This document shows, piece by piece, positions 15,380-23,866 of a stretch of DNA of 29,942 bases. The DNA is from a virus. The notes below the pieces were generated by a model that saw only the letters and a list, made by a program, of their open reading frames with translations, did no database searches and had not been told where the DNA came from. Numbering within the stretch: position 1 is the first letter of the stretch; each line of letters begins with the position of its first letter. A program made the position numbers and the translations under genes. Location of the stretch: the IMG/VR virus record IMGVR_UViG_3300023284_000614, positions 1 to 29,942 of that record; one strand, written 5' to 3'.

Positions 15380-15979
15380 ATGCCAAGCGAAACCGATCTT
15401 CTTAACGATGCCCTCTGTCAAATTGGCGCAAGTTTTATCGTCGCTATTGACGATGGCACGATCAATGCTATCCATTGTCAGACATTCTATCCGAAGCTGC
15501 GCGATGATCTCTTGCGCTCGGCGCACTGGCGGTTTGCCGCTGCCAGGGAGGAACTCGTCCAGGATGTTGCGAAACCCTTATTTGAGTTCGCGTTCCAGTA
15601 TAGCCTCCCGGCCGATTTCCTCAAGATCCGAGAATACAACGGGGCCAGCCTCGATACGACGAACCTGGCACTTTTCGAGCGGGCAACGGTCAGACGATTC
15701 GAGATCGAGGGCCAGAAGCTAGTCACCAATGATGGAGAGGTTAAAATCGTATTTACCAAACGCATCACCGATCCGAATATCTTTGATTCCTTATTTTATC
15801 AGACATTGACCACCTGGCTCGCCTCCAAGTTGGCCAACGCTATCACCAAGGATACGGAAAGATCCGTTAATCTTCTCAAGAAGGCGATTCAAGTCCTCTT
15901 GCCCATGGCTCTCAACGTAGACGGCCAGGAGGGCAGCGTTGAACCGTATGTTGCGGACGAGTTGGTGAGAGGCAGATGA
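15380..15979 (+). CDS. Tail tubular protein A, stand-alone (paralogue 2)
   Basis: A 199-residue gatekeeper protein, the normal size for the T7 gp11 family. It has the same landmarks as its neighbours: SETDLLNDALCQIG, RDDLLRSAHWRFAAAREEL, QYSLPADFLKIREYNGAS, VFTKRITDPNIFD, NVDGQEGSVEPYVADEL. It is clearly more diverged than the C-terminal domains of paralogues 1 and 3 are from each other. No lectin-like region is attached. The start follows the previous stop by one base and has GGAAGATAGG upstream. It is the best candidate for the ancestral ring subunit. Confidence 0.9.
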   Translation: MPSETDLLNDALCQIGASFIVAIDDGTINAIHCQTFYPKLRDDLLRSAHWRFAAAREELVQDVAKPLFEFAFQYSLPADFLKIREYNGASLDTTNLALFERATVRRFEIEGQKLVTNDGEVKIVFTKRITDPNIFDSLFYQTLTTWLASKLANAITKDTERSVNLLKKAIQVLLPMALNVDGQEGSVEPYVADELVRGR

Positions 15980-15996
15980 TGCGCGGAGAAACCTAA

Positions 15997-17532
15997 TTGA
16001 ACGTCAAGGTTGGCATATACATAGGGAACGCGGCCGCTCGCTCGATTACCGGCATCGGCTTCAAACCAGAAGTCGTATGGCTTATCGAGAAGGAAACTAG
16101 CGGGGATGAACACGGATCTATGGGCTTCCTCACAGCCTCGGCTGCGTCCGTAGTTCTGCTCCAAAACCTTGGATCGGCACCCGCTTTTGATGCTGGTCTA
16201 ATTACGATGGACTCGGATGGGTTCACGCTGACGAGTTCCGTCAAGACCAATACGCTAAATACCACCTACTTCTTCCTTTGTCTTTCCGCTGGTGCCGGAG
16301 GCGATTTCAAACAAGGCACCTACACAGGCGATGGCGCGGGAAGTAAGGTCATTAACGGACTCGGATTCAAGCCGGATTTTGTCTTTATCCGCGGCGATCA
16401 GACCGGCCTGCAGGCCCATTACGCCCTAAAGGATATGCCTGCTGGCGCGGCAAAAGAATTTGGCGGAACCGGCGTGCATCGGTTTCTTATTATCAATACC
16501 CTGGATGCTGACGGCTTTACCGTAGGCACCAGCGATGCGTCAAACAAGATCAATACGGTCTACCACTATTTTGCACTGAAGGTCCAGGCAGGCGTATGCG
16601 ACGTTGGCACTTATACGGGTACGGGCACCCCACACATGGAAAGTCTTAGTGACAGCAACCTTACGCCAGATTGGATGTTGACGTCCTTTTCCTTTCTTGC
16701 CCCTTCCTTTCCGGTTATTGCCACGGTAGATACGGTCGCAACGGGCTTGAGCATTGCATGTAAAAGTACGCTGGAGACAGAAGATTTGACCAACGGCATC
16801 ACGGCATTACTTACTGGGGGGTTCAATATCGGGGGCAATGCGAATGTTAATCGTAACACCTCTGCTTATTTCTACATTGTTCTTGAGAACAACAACGAAA
16901 TTACTCCTCCAACTGGAGTGCCACCTCCCACCGATAGAACGGAAACGGATCTCATCAATGATGCTTTAAGCCAGATCGGCGCGAAGCGGATCACCCTCCT
17001 AAGTTCCGGCGAACCCAATGCCAACTTCGCACTCTGTTTCTATGCGACCTTGCGCGATGACCTGCTCCGATTGTCGCATTGGCGTTTTGCGACCGGGCGG
17101 GCAAATCTGCCCCAGGATGCAACGACGCCGGCGTTTGAGTTTGCGTTTCAATATACGTTGCCGGCTGATTTAATCAAACTGCGGGAATATAATGGCGCAA
17201 ACACCGACAGGACGAATCTTGTCCTCTTTGAGCGGTCACAGCCTGCCCGCTTCAAAATCGAGGGCCGGAAGCTGCTATCAAACGATGGAGAGGTCCACAT
17301 CGTCTATACCAAGCGGATCACCAATCCGAACAAGTTTGATCCGATGTTCTTTCAAGCCCTTGCGACGTGGCTCGCGTCGAAACTGGCCGACGCGATCACA
17401 AAAGACAGGCAGAAGTCTGATGCGCTGATGAGTCAGGCGGTTGAGATTCTGCTTCCAATGGCAGCGGCGGTGGATGGGCAAGAGGGGAGCGTGGAATCTT
17501 ATATCTCTGATGAACTCCTCAGAGGCCGGTAA
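15997..17532 (+). CDS. Tail tubular protein A fused to a three-repeat lectin-like region (paralogue 3)
   Basis: A 511-residue fusion built like paralogue 1. Repeats begin at about residues 6, 107 and 204 with G-x-Y-x-G; two show GFKP(E/D)-x-V and a DGFT element. A Pro-rich linker (about 303-312, TPPTGVPPPT) leads to the tail tubular A domain at 313-511. That domain is about 85% identical to paralogue 1's by eye, while the lectin-like regions have diverged strongly. The start is taken as TTG 15997, with CGGAG upstream; no ATG is suitably placed before the first repeat. The stop overlaps the nozzle start by one base (TAATG). Whether all three paralogues enter one ring is not known. Confidence 0.84.
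   Translation: MNVKVGIYIGNAAARSITGIGFKPEVVWLIEKETSGDEHGSMGFLTASAASVVLLQNLGSAPAFDAGLITMDSDGFTLTSSVKTNTLNTTYFFLCLSAGAGGDFKQGTYTGDGAGSKVINGLGFKPDFVFIRGDQTGLQAHYALKDMPAGAAKEFGGTGVHRFLIINTLDADGFTVGTSDASNKINTVYHYFALKVQAGVCDVGTYTGTGTPHMESLSDSNLTPDWMLTSFSFLAPSFPVIATVDTVATGLSIACKSTLETEDLTNGITALLTGGFNIGGNANVNRNTSAYFYIVLENNNEITPPTGVPPPTDRTETDLINDALSQIGAKRITLLSSGEPNANFALCFYATLRDDLLRLSHWRFATGRANLPQDATTPAFEFAFQYTLPADLIKLREYNGANTDRTNLVLFERSQPARFKIEGRKLLSNDGEVHIVYTKRITNPNKFDPMFFQALATWLASKLADAITKDRQKSDALMSQAVEILLPMAAAVDGQEGSVESYISDELLRGR
17014..17090 (+). repeat. 77-base tract identical to 14860-14936
   Basis: This is the second copy of the conversion-like tract, lying in the gatekeeper domain of paralogue 3. 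The stand-alone paralogue 2 does not share the identity. Confidence 0.9.
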
Positions 17533-19754
17533 TGCCGAAAACCAGACGTCTTTTAACTAATTTTTCTAAGGGAGAGTTGAGTCCCAGGATTGAGGGCCGC
17601 CCCGATCTGGCTGCCTATTTCGAGGGTGCAAACACCATAGAAAACTTTAGGCTCATGCGCCAGGGAGGCCTTGACAGGCGGCCAGGGACGCGGTTCGTCG
17701 CAGAAGTCAAGGATAATGCCAAGGACACGATCATCGTCCGCTTCGAGTTCAGCGTAGCCCAGGCATTTGCGATTGAATTTGGGGAGCTCTATATCCGTTT
17801 TTACAAAAATGGCGCACAGATTATGAGTGGCGGATTACCCTTTGAGATTGCCAGCCCCTATCTCGAAGCGGAGTTGAGGGATCTGCACTTCACACAGTCT
17901 GCCGATATTATTTTTATATTCCATGAAAATCACTTGCAGCGGAAGTTAAGTCGAGTCTCTGACACGAATTGGACTCTGGCGAGTTTCGACGCGAATCCTC
18001 CGCCGTCCTTTGAGTCGGATGTGGACATATCGGGAGGTGGCACGCTCACGCCGGGGGCGACCACGGGATTAGGCGTGACTTTCACGGCTTCTGTCGCCGC
18101 GTTTCTCGCTGCTGATGTTGGGCGACAGATCATCTTTGGTGCGTCCAAAGCAAATATCGTTGGCTTTACGTCCAGCACCGTCGTTACGGCTGATATTATT
18201 GATGATTTTCCAGACACGAACCCGATCCCGAGCGGAAGCTGGTTCTTGCGGCTGTCGCCACAGACGGCACTTACTCCGACGATCAAAGAACCGATAGGGG
18301 CTCAGGTAACACTCACAGCGGCCGCCAACGCTTTTTCGACTTCTGATGTGGGTAAATTTATTACGATCTTCGGCGGTCTTGTGGAGATCACACAACGAAC
18401 CTCGGCCACCGTTATTGTGGGAATAATCCGCACAGTATTGGTAGACGCCGCAACCCCGATTGTCGCGGCACCCGCTGGATCATGGACCCTGGAGGTCAAC
18501 TCCTGGAGCGCGGCCCGCGGATTTCCGCGCACAGGCGAGTTCCATCAGGGGCGACTCGCACAGGCGGCATCGCTGGCGGAACCGACGACGTGGTGGCTTT
18601 CGGCTTCGGACGATTTCGAGAACTATGGCGTCGGAAGCCTCGCGGACAATGCGCTGGAATATACCATTGCCGCCCCCCAGGTCAACAGGATCGAGTGGCT
18701 GGCAGACAATATCGACCTGTTTCTTGGCACAGCCGGCTCAGAGTTCCGAGCCAAAGGCCCCTCCATTGACCAGCCCATCGGCGGCGATGTGCTTCCGCTT
18801 GTCGTCAGGCAGACGACAGAAGGCTGCTCACACATCCAACCTATCGTCATCGGTAGACAGATCATCTTTGTGGATCGCAGTTTCACGCAAATCCTCCAAT
18901 TAGGATTCAGCCTAGAGGCAGATACGTTCATCGCATCCGAGATCACGGATATTGCGGAACAGATCACCGGGTCAGGCATCAGGCTTGGCGGTATTGGGCA
19001 GCAAAAGCGACCGGATCCGATCATCTATTTCGTCAGGCAAGACGGTGAGCTCGTTGTCTTGACCTACTTCCTATCGCAAAAGGTCGTAGGGTTCACGCGA
19101 TATGTCACCGATGGCACATTCGAGTCCGTTGCGGTACTCCCACCGCGAGGAACGACGGTTGAGGATGAAGTATGGGTGATTGTGAAGCGGACCATCAACG
19201 GAGCCACGAAACGGTATGTGGAGTTTTTCGATCATACGCCGAGCGAGTTCCTGACGAGGCCATGGGTGACACTCCAGACGGATTCTGCCTTTATCTTTGA
19301 TGGGGCAGCTACGACGACGATTACCGGCCTGACCCACCTAGAGGGCGAGACAGTGGACGTGGTGGCGGATGATGCGTTTCGCGGAACGAAGGTGGTGGCA
19401 TCCGGCCAGATCACGCTTGATGAGGCGGCCAGCAAAGTCGAGATTGGGCTCCATTATAACTCGAAGCTGGTAACGATGCGGCCCGCTGTCCAGGGCGAAG
19501 TGCTTGAGGGTCTCCCGCGCAGTTGGGACAAACTCTTTGTCAGGCTCCTGGAGACTATTGGCGGCACCGTGAACGGTGAACAACTCAAATATGTGCCCGA
19601 TCCCCTGGACACCAAAACGCTATTTGTCGGTGACAAAGAAGTAACGGGCCTGGGGTGGGACACCGTGGGTCGGATCACGGTCGAACAGTTGCAGCCCTAT
19701 CCGATGAAGCTATTGGCAGTTTTTGGCACGCTGTCGATCGGAGACACGGATTGA
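17532..19754 (+). CDS. Tail tubular protein B (nozzle)
   Basis: A 740-residue T7 gp12-type nozzle protein that forms the hexameric distal tube of the short tail. The N-terminus is diagnostic: LLTNFSKGELSPRIEGRPDLAAYFEGANTIENF then QGGLDRRPGTRFVAEVK, with AFAIEFGELYIRFYKNG next. The middle carries strand-rich beta-propeller-like stretches (for example FPRTGEFHQGRLAQAASLAEPTTWWLSASDDFENY and DGELVVLTYFLSQKVVGFTRY). The C-terminus holds VQGEVLEGLPRSWDKLFVRLLETIGG. The length is close to the family norm. It begins one base inside the preceding stop. Confidence 0.93.
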   Translation: MPKTRRLLTNFSKGELSPRIEGRPDLAAYFEGANTIENFRLMRQGGLDRRPGTRFVAEVKDNAKDTIIVRFEFSVAQAFAIEFGELYIRFYKNGAQIMSGGLPFEIASPYLEAELRDLHFTQSADIIFIFHENHLQRKLSRVSDTNWTLASFDANPPPSFESDVDISGGGTLTPGATTGLGVTFTASVAAFLAADVGRQIIFGASKANIVGFTSSTVVTADIIDDFPDTNPIPSGSWFLRLSPQTALTPTIKEPIGAQVTLTAAANAFSTSDVGKFITIFGGLVEITQRTSATVIVGIIRTVLVDAATPIVAAPAGSWTLEVNSWSAARGFPRTGEFHQGRLAQAASLAEPTTWWLSASDDFENYGVGSLADNALEYTIAAPQVNRIEWLADNIDLFLGTAGSEFRAKGPSIDQPIGGDVLPLVVRQTTEGCSHIQPIVIGRQIIFVDRSFTQILQLGFSLEADTFIASEITDIAEQITGSGIRLGGIGQQKRPDPIIYFVRQDGELVVLTYFLSQKVVGFTRYVTDGTFESVAVLPPRGTTVEDEVWVIVKRTINGATKRYVEFFDHTPSEFLTRPWVTLQTDSAFIFDGAATTTITGLTHLEGETVDVVADDAFRGTKVVASGQITLDEAASKVEIGLHYNSKLVTMRPAVQGEVLEGLPRSWDKLFVRLLETIGGTVNGEQLKYVPDPLDTKTLFVGDKEVTGLGWDTVGRITVEQLQPYPMKLLAVFGTLSIGDTD

Positions 19755-20203
19755 GTGAGCCGCTGCTCATACCGTTTCGCGCCGAACATTTGACGCGCTT
19801 TCTCAACCGCGACGGGCCGCTGGATGAGCAGTTATGGCTTCTCGTCCAGAAAGAGAACCGGGGGCCGTCATGGTCGGTGGTAGTAGACGGCGGGATCATC
19901 GCGTGCGGCGGTGTGGTTATCATTTGGCGTGGCGTAGGGGCAGCCTGGGTCATTTTCAGCGAACAGATGGGCGATCACGGCCTATGGCTTACACGCATGA
20001 CAAAGCGTGTCCTCGAAGATGCCATCCGGATCTACAAATTGCATCGCCTGGAAACGATGGTCGAAACCTCCAATGAGCAATATAGGCGATGGGTCAAGGT
20101 GCTCGGTTTCACTCCCGAGAATGGAGTAGCGAGAGCCTACACGGCAGACAAAAAGGACACCACACGATTCGAGAGGATAATATGGGACCAATCCTTCCCT
20201 TAG
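19751..20203 (+). CDS. GNAT-fold protein, T7 gp13-like position
   Basis: A 150-residue protein with a GNAT (N-acetyltransferase) layout: a strand pair SWSVVVDGGIIACGGVVIIWRGVGAAWVIFS, the acetyl-CoA-side helix TKRVLEDAIRIYKLHRLETMV, then RRWVKVLGFTPENGVARAYTADKKDTTRFERIIW as the typical last strands. In T7-like phages the gene after the nozzle encodes a GNAT-like internal virion protein (gp13), so this may be structural rather than enzymatic. I chose TTG 19751 because it overlaps the previous stop and has GGAGA six bases upstream; upstream in-frame codons lie inside the nozzle gene. Confidence 0.75.
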   Translation: MSEPLLIPFRAEHLTRFLNRDGPLDEQLWLLVQKENRGPSWSVVVDGGIIACGGVVIIWRGVGAAWVIFSEQMGDHGLWLTRMTKRVLEDAIRIYKLHRLETMVETSNEQYRRWVKVLGFTPENGVARAYTADKKDTTRFERIIWDQSFP

Positions 20204-20694
20204 TTGCGCTCGGGCTCGGCCTAGTTGGAACTGCGGGTCAGGTAATTTCAGAAAGGGGGGCTGCTGAATCGGAGGCACAACAAGCGGAGGCACAGGCCCG
20301 CCTGGCTGACATTGAGGCGGGCAGCATCGAGAGTGCCGCACGGGCGGAGGAGGACGCAGATCGTAGGCGCACGGCGAGGATCCTGGGCAAACAGCGGGCC
20401 GTGAGTGGCGCGGCAGGTATTGACATTACCTCCGGCAGTGCCCTGCTCCTTGAACTTGATTCCGCCAAGGAAGCCGAGTTGAGCGCATTGACGATCCGAC
20501 AGAGGGGTGCAGTTGGCGTTAGGGGTAAACGACAAGAGGCCATTTTCGCTCGGCAACAAGCCGGCATCGCACGCGGACGCAAAGGCGCAGCAATCGCAAA
20601 GGGTATATTTCGGGGCGGGAGCCTTTTGACTGAGTTCGCAGGTCCACAATTCTTTAGCGGATCAGCTACCAAGAAAGCGGGGAGGATAAGATAA
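20182..20694 (+). CDS. Internal virion protein, T7 gp14-like
   Basis: A 170-residue Ala/Glu/Arg-rich helical protein. The N-terminus is hydrophobic (ILPLVALGLGLVGTAGQVI) and could insert into a membrane after ejection. Residues 25-80 form a long charged helix (EAQQAEAQARLADIEAGSIE). A Gly/Ser element then follows (GAAGIDITSGSALLLELDSA), which is shared by small internal core proteins of podoviruses. The start at 20182 is preferred: GAGAGG lies just upstream, while the longer reading overlaps the GNAT gene. It overlaps that gene by 22 bases. Confidence 0.7.
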   Translation: MGPILPLVALGLGLVGTAGQVISERGAAESEAQQAEAQARLADIEAGSIESAARAEEDADRRRTARILGKQRAVSGAAGIDITSGSALLLELDSAKEAELSALTIRQRGAVGVRGKRQEAIFARQQAGIARGRKGAAIAKGIFRGGSLLTEFAGPQFFSGSATKKAGRIR

Positions 20695-22367
20695 TGACTC
20701 TCGCCGTACAAGCAGGACGTGATGATTTCATCGGCAACAGCGTTGCTGTTGATTTCACTTTCACCTTTCGGATCCTGACCAGCAGCGGTATATCCGTCTT
20801 TCTCGATGGTGTCGCACAGACGCTCGCCACACATTTTACGCTCTCGGGCGTCGGTGATGCCAGCGGAGGGACGGTCACTTTCATTACCGCACCCGGCAAC
20901 AACGTGGCCGTACTGTTACTGCGAAATCAGGCCTTGGAGCAGTTGAGCAATTACCAACCGAATGAGGACCATCCCGCCGAACGTATCGAGTCGGATTTCG
21001 ATGACCTCACCATGCAGGTCCAGATGCTCCAGGAGGAGGTCGGCCGCTGTATTAAACTCCCGAAGAAATCTTTGCAGAGCGATAAGGATGTAGATGATCT
21101 CGTCGCGGACAAGTTCCTCAAGGTCAAGGCGGCTGCGGCGGGTGTCCAAATGGCCGATCTGGCGGCAGCGGGCGCGATCACGATACCCGTTACGGTTGCG
21201 GAAGGAGGGACAGGTGCAACAACGGCAGCGGCGGCGCGGGACACGCTCTTGGCGGACGAGGACGCCCGAACCAATACGGTTAAGGTTGTCGCCACGAAGA
21301 AAGCCACTACCACCGGCACGCCGGCTGCTGGCATCGGCGTCGGTGACAAATGGCAGGCCGAGAGCGCAGACGAGAATCCGTCAGATTTTGGACAGATTGA
21401 GTTTGCAGCTACGGACGTTACCGCTGCTTCCGAAGATACCTATATGCAGACCTTGCTTAGAGTGGCCGGCGCTGCCCTAGTCTCCTGCTACCGATGGGCT
21501 GCAACGGGAGCCTTTAACGCGATCTTCACTCATGCCAATACCGCTGCCCGGACCTTTACGCTGCCCGACAAAGATGGCATCTTCGCCATGACCAATGATG
21601 TCACGGTCTTGCGCGGCTATCTGTCCGGCCTTGGCATGACGAATAACGCAGTCGATGCAGACCATGATATTGATTTCGCTGTGGGCGTGGCGGTTGATGA
21701 TGCCTTCGCTACGCTCATGTCGCAGGTGACATCGCCCTTAATCAAACAGATCGACAACGGATGGGTGGTGGGCACTAATCAGGGCGGACTCGATACGGGC
21801 GCTGTGGCAGCAGACCTATGGTATCACACCTGGCTTATCCGCCGCTCCGATACTGGTGTGGTTGACTGTCTATTCAGCCTGTCGGCCACCGCGCCCACGC
21901 TGCCCACAAATTACGACGAGAAGCGGCGTATCGGGGCCGTCCTCACGGATGGGAGCTCTAACATCATCGCCTTCAAGCAGAATGGCGACGAGTTCAAGTG
22001 GGATGTGCCAGTTCAGGATCAAAGCGGAACCAATCCAGGCGTCGCCCCGGTGACGGAAACAGTTACAGTGCCGCTTGGCGTGGTGGTTCATGCCATCTGT
22101 GCGTTCCACGCTTCGGATCCAAGTCCAGCAGCGTCAACCTTCCTATTTGTGAGTTCGCTGGATCAAACAGCCACAGCCCCGTCAGCCGCGAACTCCCACC
22201 TACAACTCATCGGGGCTAGTGCGGCGGTGGTGGCAGTTGATTCAACTTTCGCCATCAAAACCGACATCTCGCAACAGTTCCGCACCGAATGGTCTGTCTC
22301 AGATGCAGACCTGACCTTCGAGATAGTGACCCACGGGTGGATCGACCGACGCGGGAGGGATGCCTAA
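20694..22367 (+). CDS. T7-type tail fibre protein
   Basis: A 557-residue fibre. The first ~130 residues follow the T7 gp17 N-terminal plan that attaches to the tail: VDFTFTFRILTSSGISVFLDGVAQ, THFTLSGVGDASGGTVTFITAPG, VAVLLLRNQALEQLSNY, then ERIESDFDDLTMQVQMLQEEV. A shaft element typical of trimeric fibres (VAEGGTGATTAAAARDTLLA) lies at 168-187. The C-terminal half is strand-rich (GYLSGLGMTNNAVDADHDID and DLWYHTWLIRRSDTGVVDC) and probably binds the host. The start overlaps the preceding stop by one base. It lies between core-protein genes rather than after them. Confidence 0.85.
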   Translation: MTLAVQAGRDDFIGNSVAVDFTFTFRILTSSGISVFLDGVAQTLATHFTLSGVGDASGGTVTFITAPGNNVAVLLLRNQALEQLSNYQPNEDHPAERIESDFDDLTMQVQMLQEEVGRCIKLPKKSLQSDKDVDDLVADKFLKVKAAAAGVQMADLAAAGAITIPVTVAEGGTGATTAAAARDTLLADEDARTNTVKVVATKKATTTGTPAAGIGVGDKWQAESADENPSDFGQIEFAATDVTAASEDTYMQTLLRVAGAALVSCYRWAATGAFNAIFTHANTAARTFTLPDKDGIFAMTNDVTVLRGYLSGLGMTNNAVDADHDIDFAVGVAVDDAFATLMSQVTSPLIKQIDNGWVVGTNQGGLDTGAVAADLWYHTWLIRRSDTGVVDCLFSLSATAPTLPTNYDEKRRIGAVLTDGSSNIIAFKQNGDEFKWDVPVQDQSGTNPGVAPVTETVTVPLGVVVHAICAFHASDPSPAASTFLFVSSLDQTATAPSAANSHLQLIGASAAVVAVDSTFAIKTDISQQFRTEWSVSDADLTFEIVTHGWIDRRGRDA

Positions 22368-23866
22368 TGCCGCGCATCCGCCAAGTCGTTTCAGAGCAAC
22401 AGCCCGGAGTGGTCCGGCTGCCGCGCAATATCCCCGTGGCCACGGCTCAGGAGCTCGGCATTGGTGCGGCCCAGGCGGTCGAGCAGTTCGGCGGCCAGTT
22501 GGGCGAAATCGCCAAGAAGGTCCAGGATACGGCAGACGAGCTCGAAGTGAGTCAACGGCGCGGGGAGTACGATGCCGCTGTTGCCGACCTTCAGGAGCAA
22601 GTGAAGCTAGAACCAGACACCTTCGAGCAGCCTGCGATATTCAAGCGCAACCTGGCCGACCTCCAGAACAATATCCTTGAAAACACCGAGCGTGCCCCCG
22701 TCGCGCAAACACTCCAAAAGTATTTCAACCTCACGGGACCGGTCGCCGTCGTTGACGTTCAGGCTACCGCCATCACGATTGCGAATGACAAACAGATTAA
22801 CCTCTTGAACGAGCAGGCAGATAGCCAGAGCAAGATCGCTGCCCGGACGGAGGATCCTGACGAGCGGGGAAAGATCATGGATAGCGTTGCTGCGATTGCG
22901 ACCCGGATGGCAGAGAGAGGCCAAATGAGTTTTGCGGCGGCGGGCAACTTCAAGCGAGGCTTGGCAGAGAGAGTGATCTTGGACCGTATGAAAATTCTGG
23001 CCGAGACGGATCGCCCGAAGCTGCGAGCCGAATCATCGGCCGGCCTGTATGACGCAGCCGATCCGGTCAAGCGCCTTGCGATTCTCAAAATCGCAGACGC
23101 CAACGATGTCCGAGAGGGAGTGCAAGCCAACAAAGCATTGAAAGAAGCCAGGTCCAATGAGCTCCGAGACTTTTATCGGAGGGCTAAATTGCCTGAGTCA
23201 GACGCAAATCATCTTAAACTTGACGACGTGCTGGCCTCGACAACTATAGAGTTCCGGGAGATGGATTTCTTTGACGCCATGCTCAGGAAAACAACGGACC
23301 CCAAGACGGATCGTGGAACCCTGATTAGCATTACCGATCTCCTTGATGCTCGAACCAATAACAGGGAACAAGAAATCGAGAACGCTACCAGAGCGATAGC
23401 TCTTGCCAAGGACGCCTACATAAACAAAGAGACGCTGGCGAAAACAGATACCTTGAACATCATCACGCGAGGAAACAAGATTATCGAGGGCGAAGACCCG
23501 ACGAGAACCCTGTGGTTTAGGCTGGCCAAAGAGTTCCTCAAAAACAAATTTGGCTGGACAGGCGGCGAATTTGGGCAATGGCTTAATCCTGAAAAAGCCG
23601 GGCTCTACTTTGAATTATACAAAACACTTCTTGCAGAGGTAGAGGCCGAGGGCGGCCCCCGTGGGCAGGCTATCCAGGAGAGAGCAGAGGAGTTGGCGCG
23701 GCCTCACATCCTAGACATGCTGGACGAAACGCCGGCGGCGCTGGAACCGGGGGCGGGATTCCCTGACCCTACGACTTACGAACCAAATAGCGAGGGTACT
23801 GACGATGAGGGCAGGGTTTGGACCAATGGTCCAAAGGCTGATAAATGGGTACTAAAGGGACAATAA
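22367..23866 (+). CDS. Internal virion protein, T7 gp15-like position
   Basis: A 499-residue, mainly helical, highly charged protein. The N-terminus (VSEQQPGVVRLPRNIPVATAQELGIGAAQAVEQFGG) and the following helices (LGEIAKKVQDTADELEVSQRRGEYDAAVADLQEQV) are typical of phage internal core proteins that line the channel for DNA ejection. The C-terminal 50 residues are Pro/Gly/Asp-rich and end in GPKADKWVLKGQ. ATG 22367 is chosen because it overlaps the fibre stop by one base; an upstream in-frame codon lies inside the fibre gene. The assignment rests on position, size and composition. Confidence 0.65.
   Translation: MPRIRQVVSEQQPGVVRLPRNIPVATAQELGIGAAQAVEQFGGQLGEIAKKVQDTADELEVSQRRGEYDAAVADLQEQVKLEPDTFEQPAIFKRNLADLQNNILENTERAPVAQTLQKYFNLTGPVAVVDVQATAITIANDKQINLLNEQADSQSKIAARTEDPDERGKIMDSVAAIATRMAERGQMSFAAAGNFKRGLAERVILDRMKILAETDRPKLRAESSAGLYDAADPVKRLAILKIADANDVREGVQANKALKEARSNELRDFYRRAKLPESDANHLKLDDVLASTTIEFREMDFFDAMLRKTTDPKTDRGTLISITDLLDARTNNREQEIENATRAIALAKDAYINKETLAKTDTLNIITRGNKIIEGEDPTRTLWFRLAKEFLKNKFGWTGGEFGQWLNPEKAGLYFELYKTLLAEVEAEGGPRGQAIQERAEELARPHILDMLDETPAALEPGAGFPDPTTYEPNSEGTDDEGRVWTNGPKADKWVLKGQ

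Noticed and set aside
20694-22367. Diversity-generating retroelement target in the fibre
   Set aside because: No reverse transcriptase and no template/variable repeat pair with adenine-biased differences was seen anywhere in the window.
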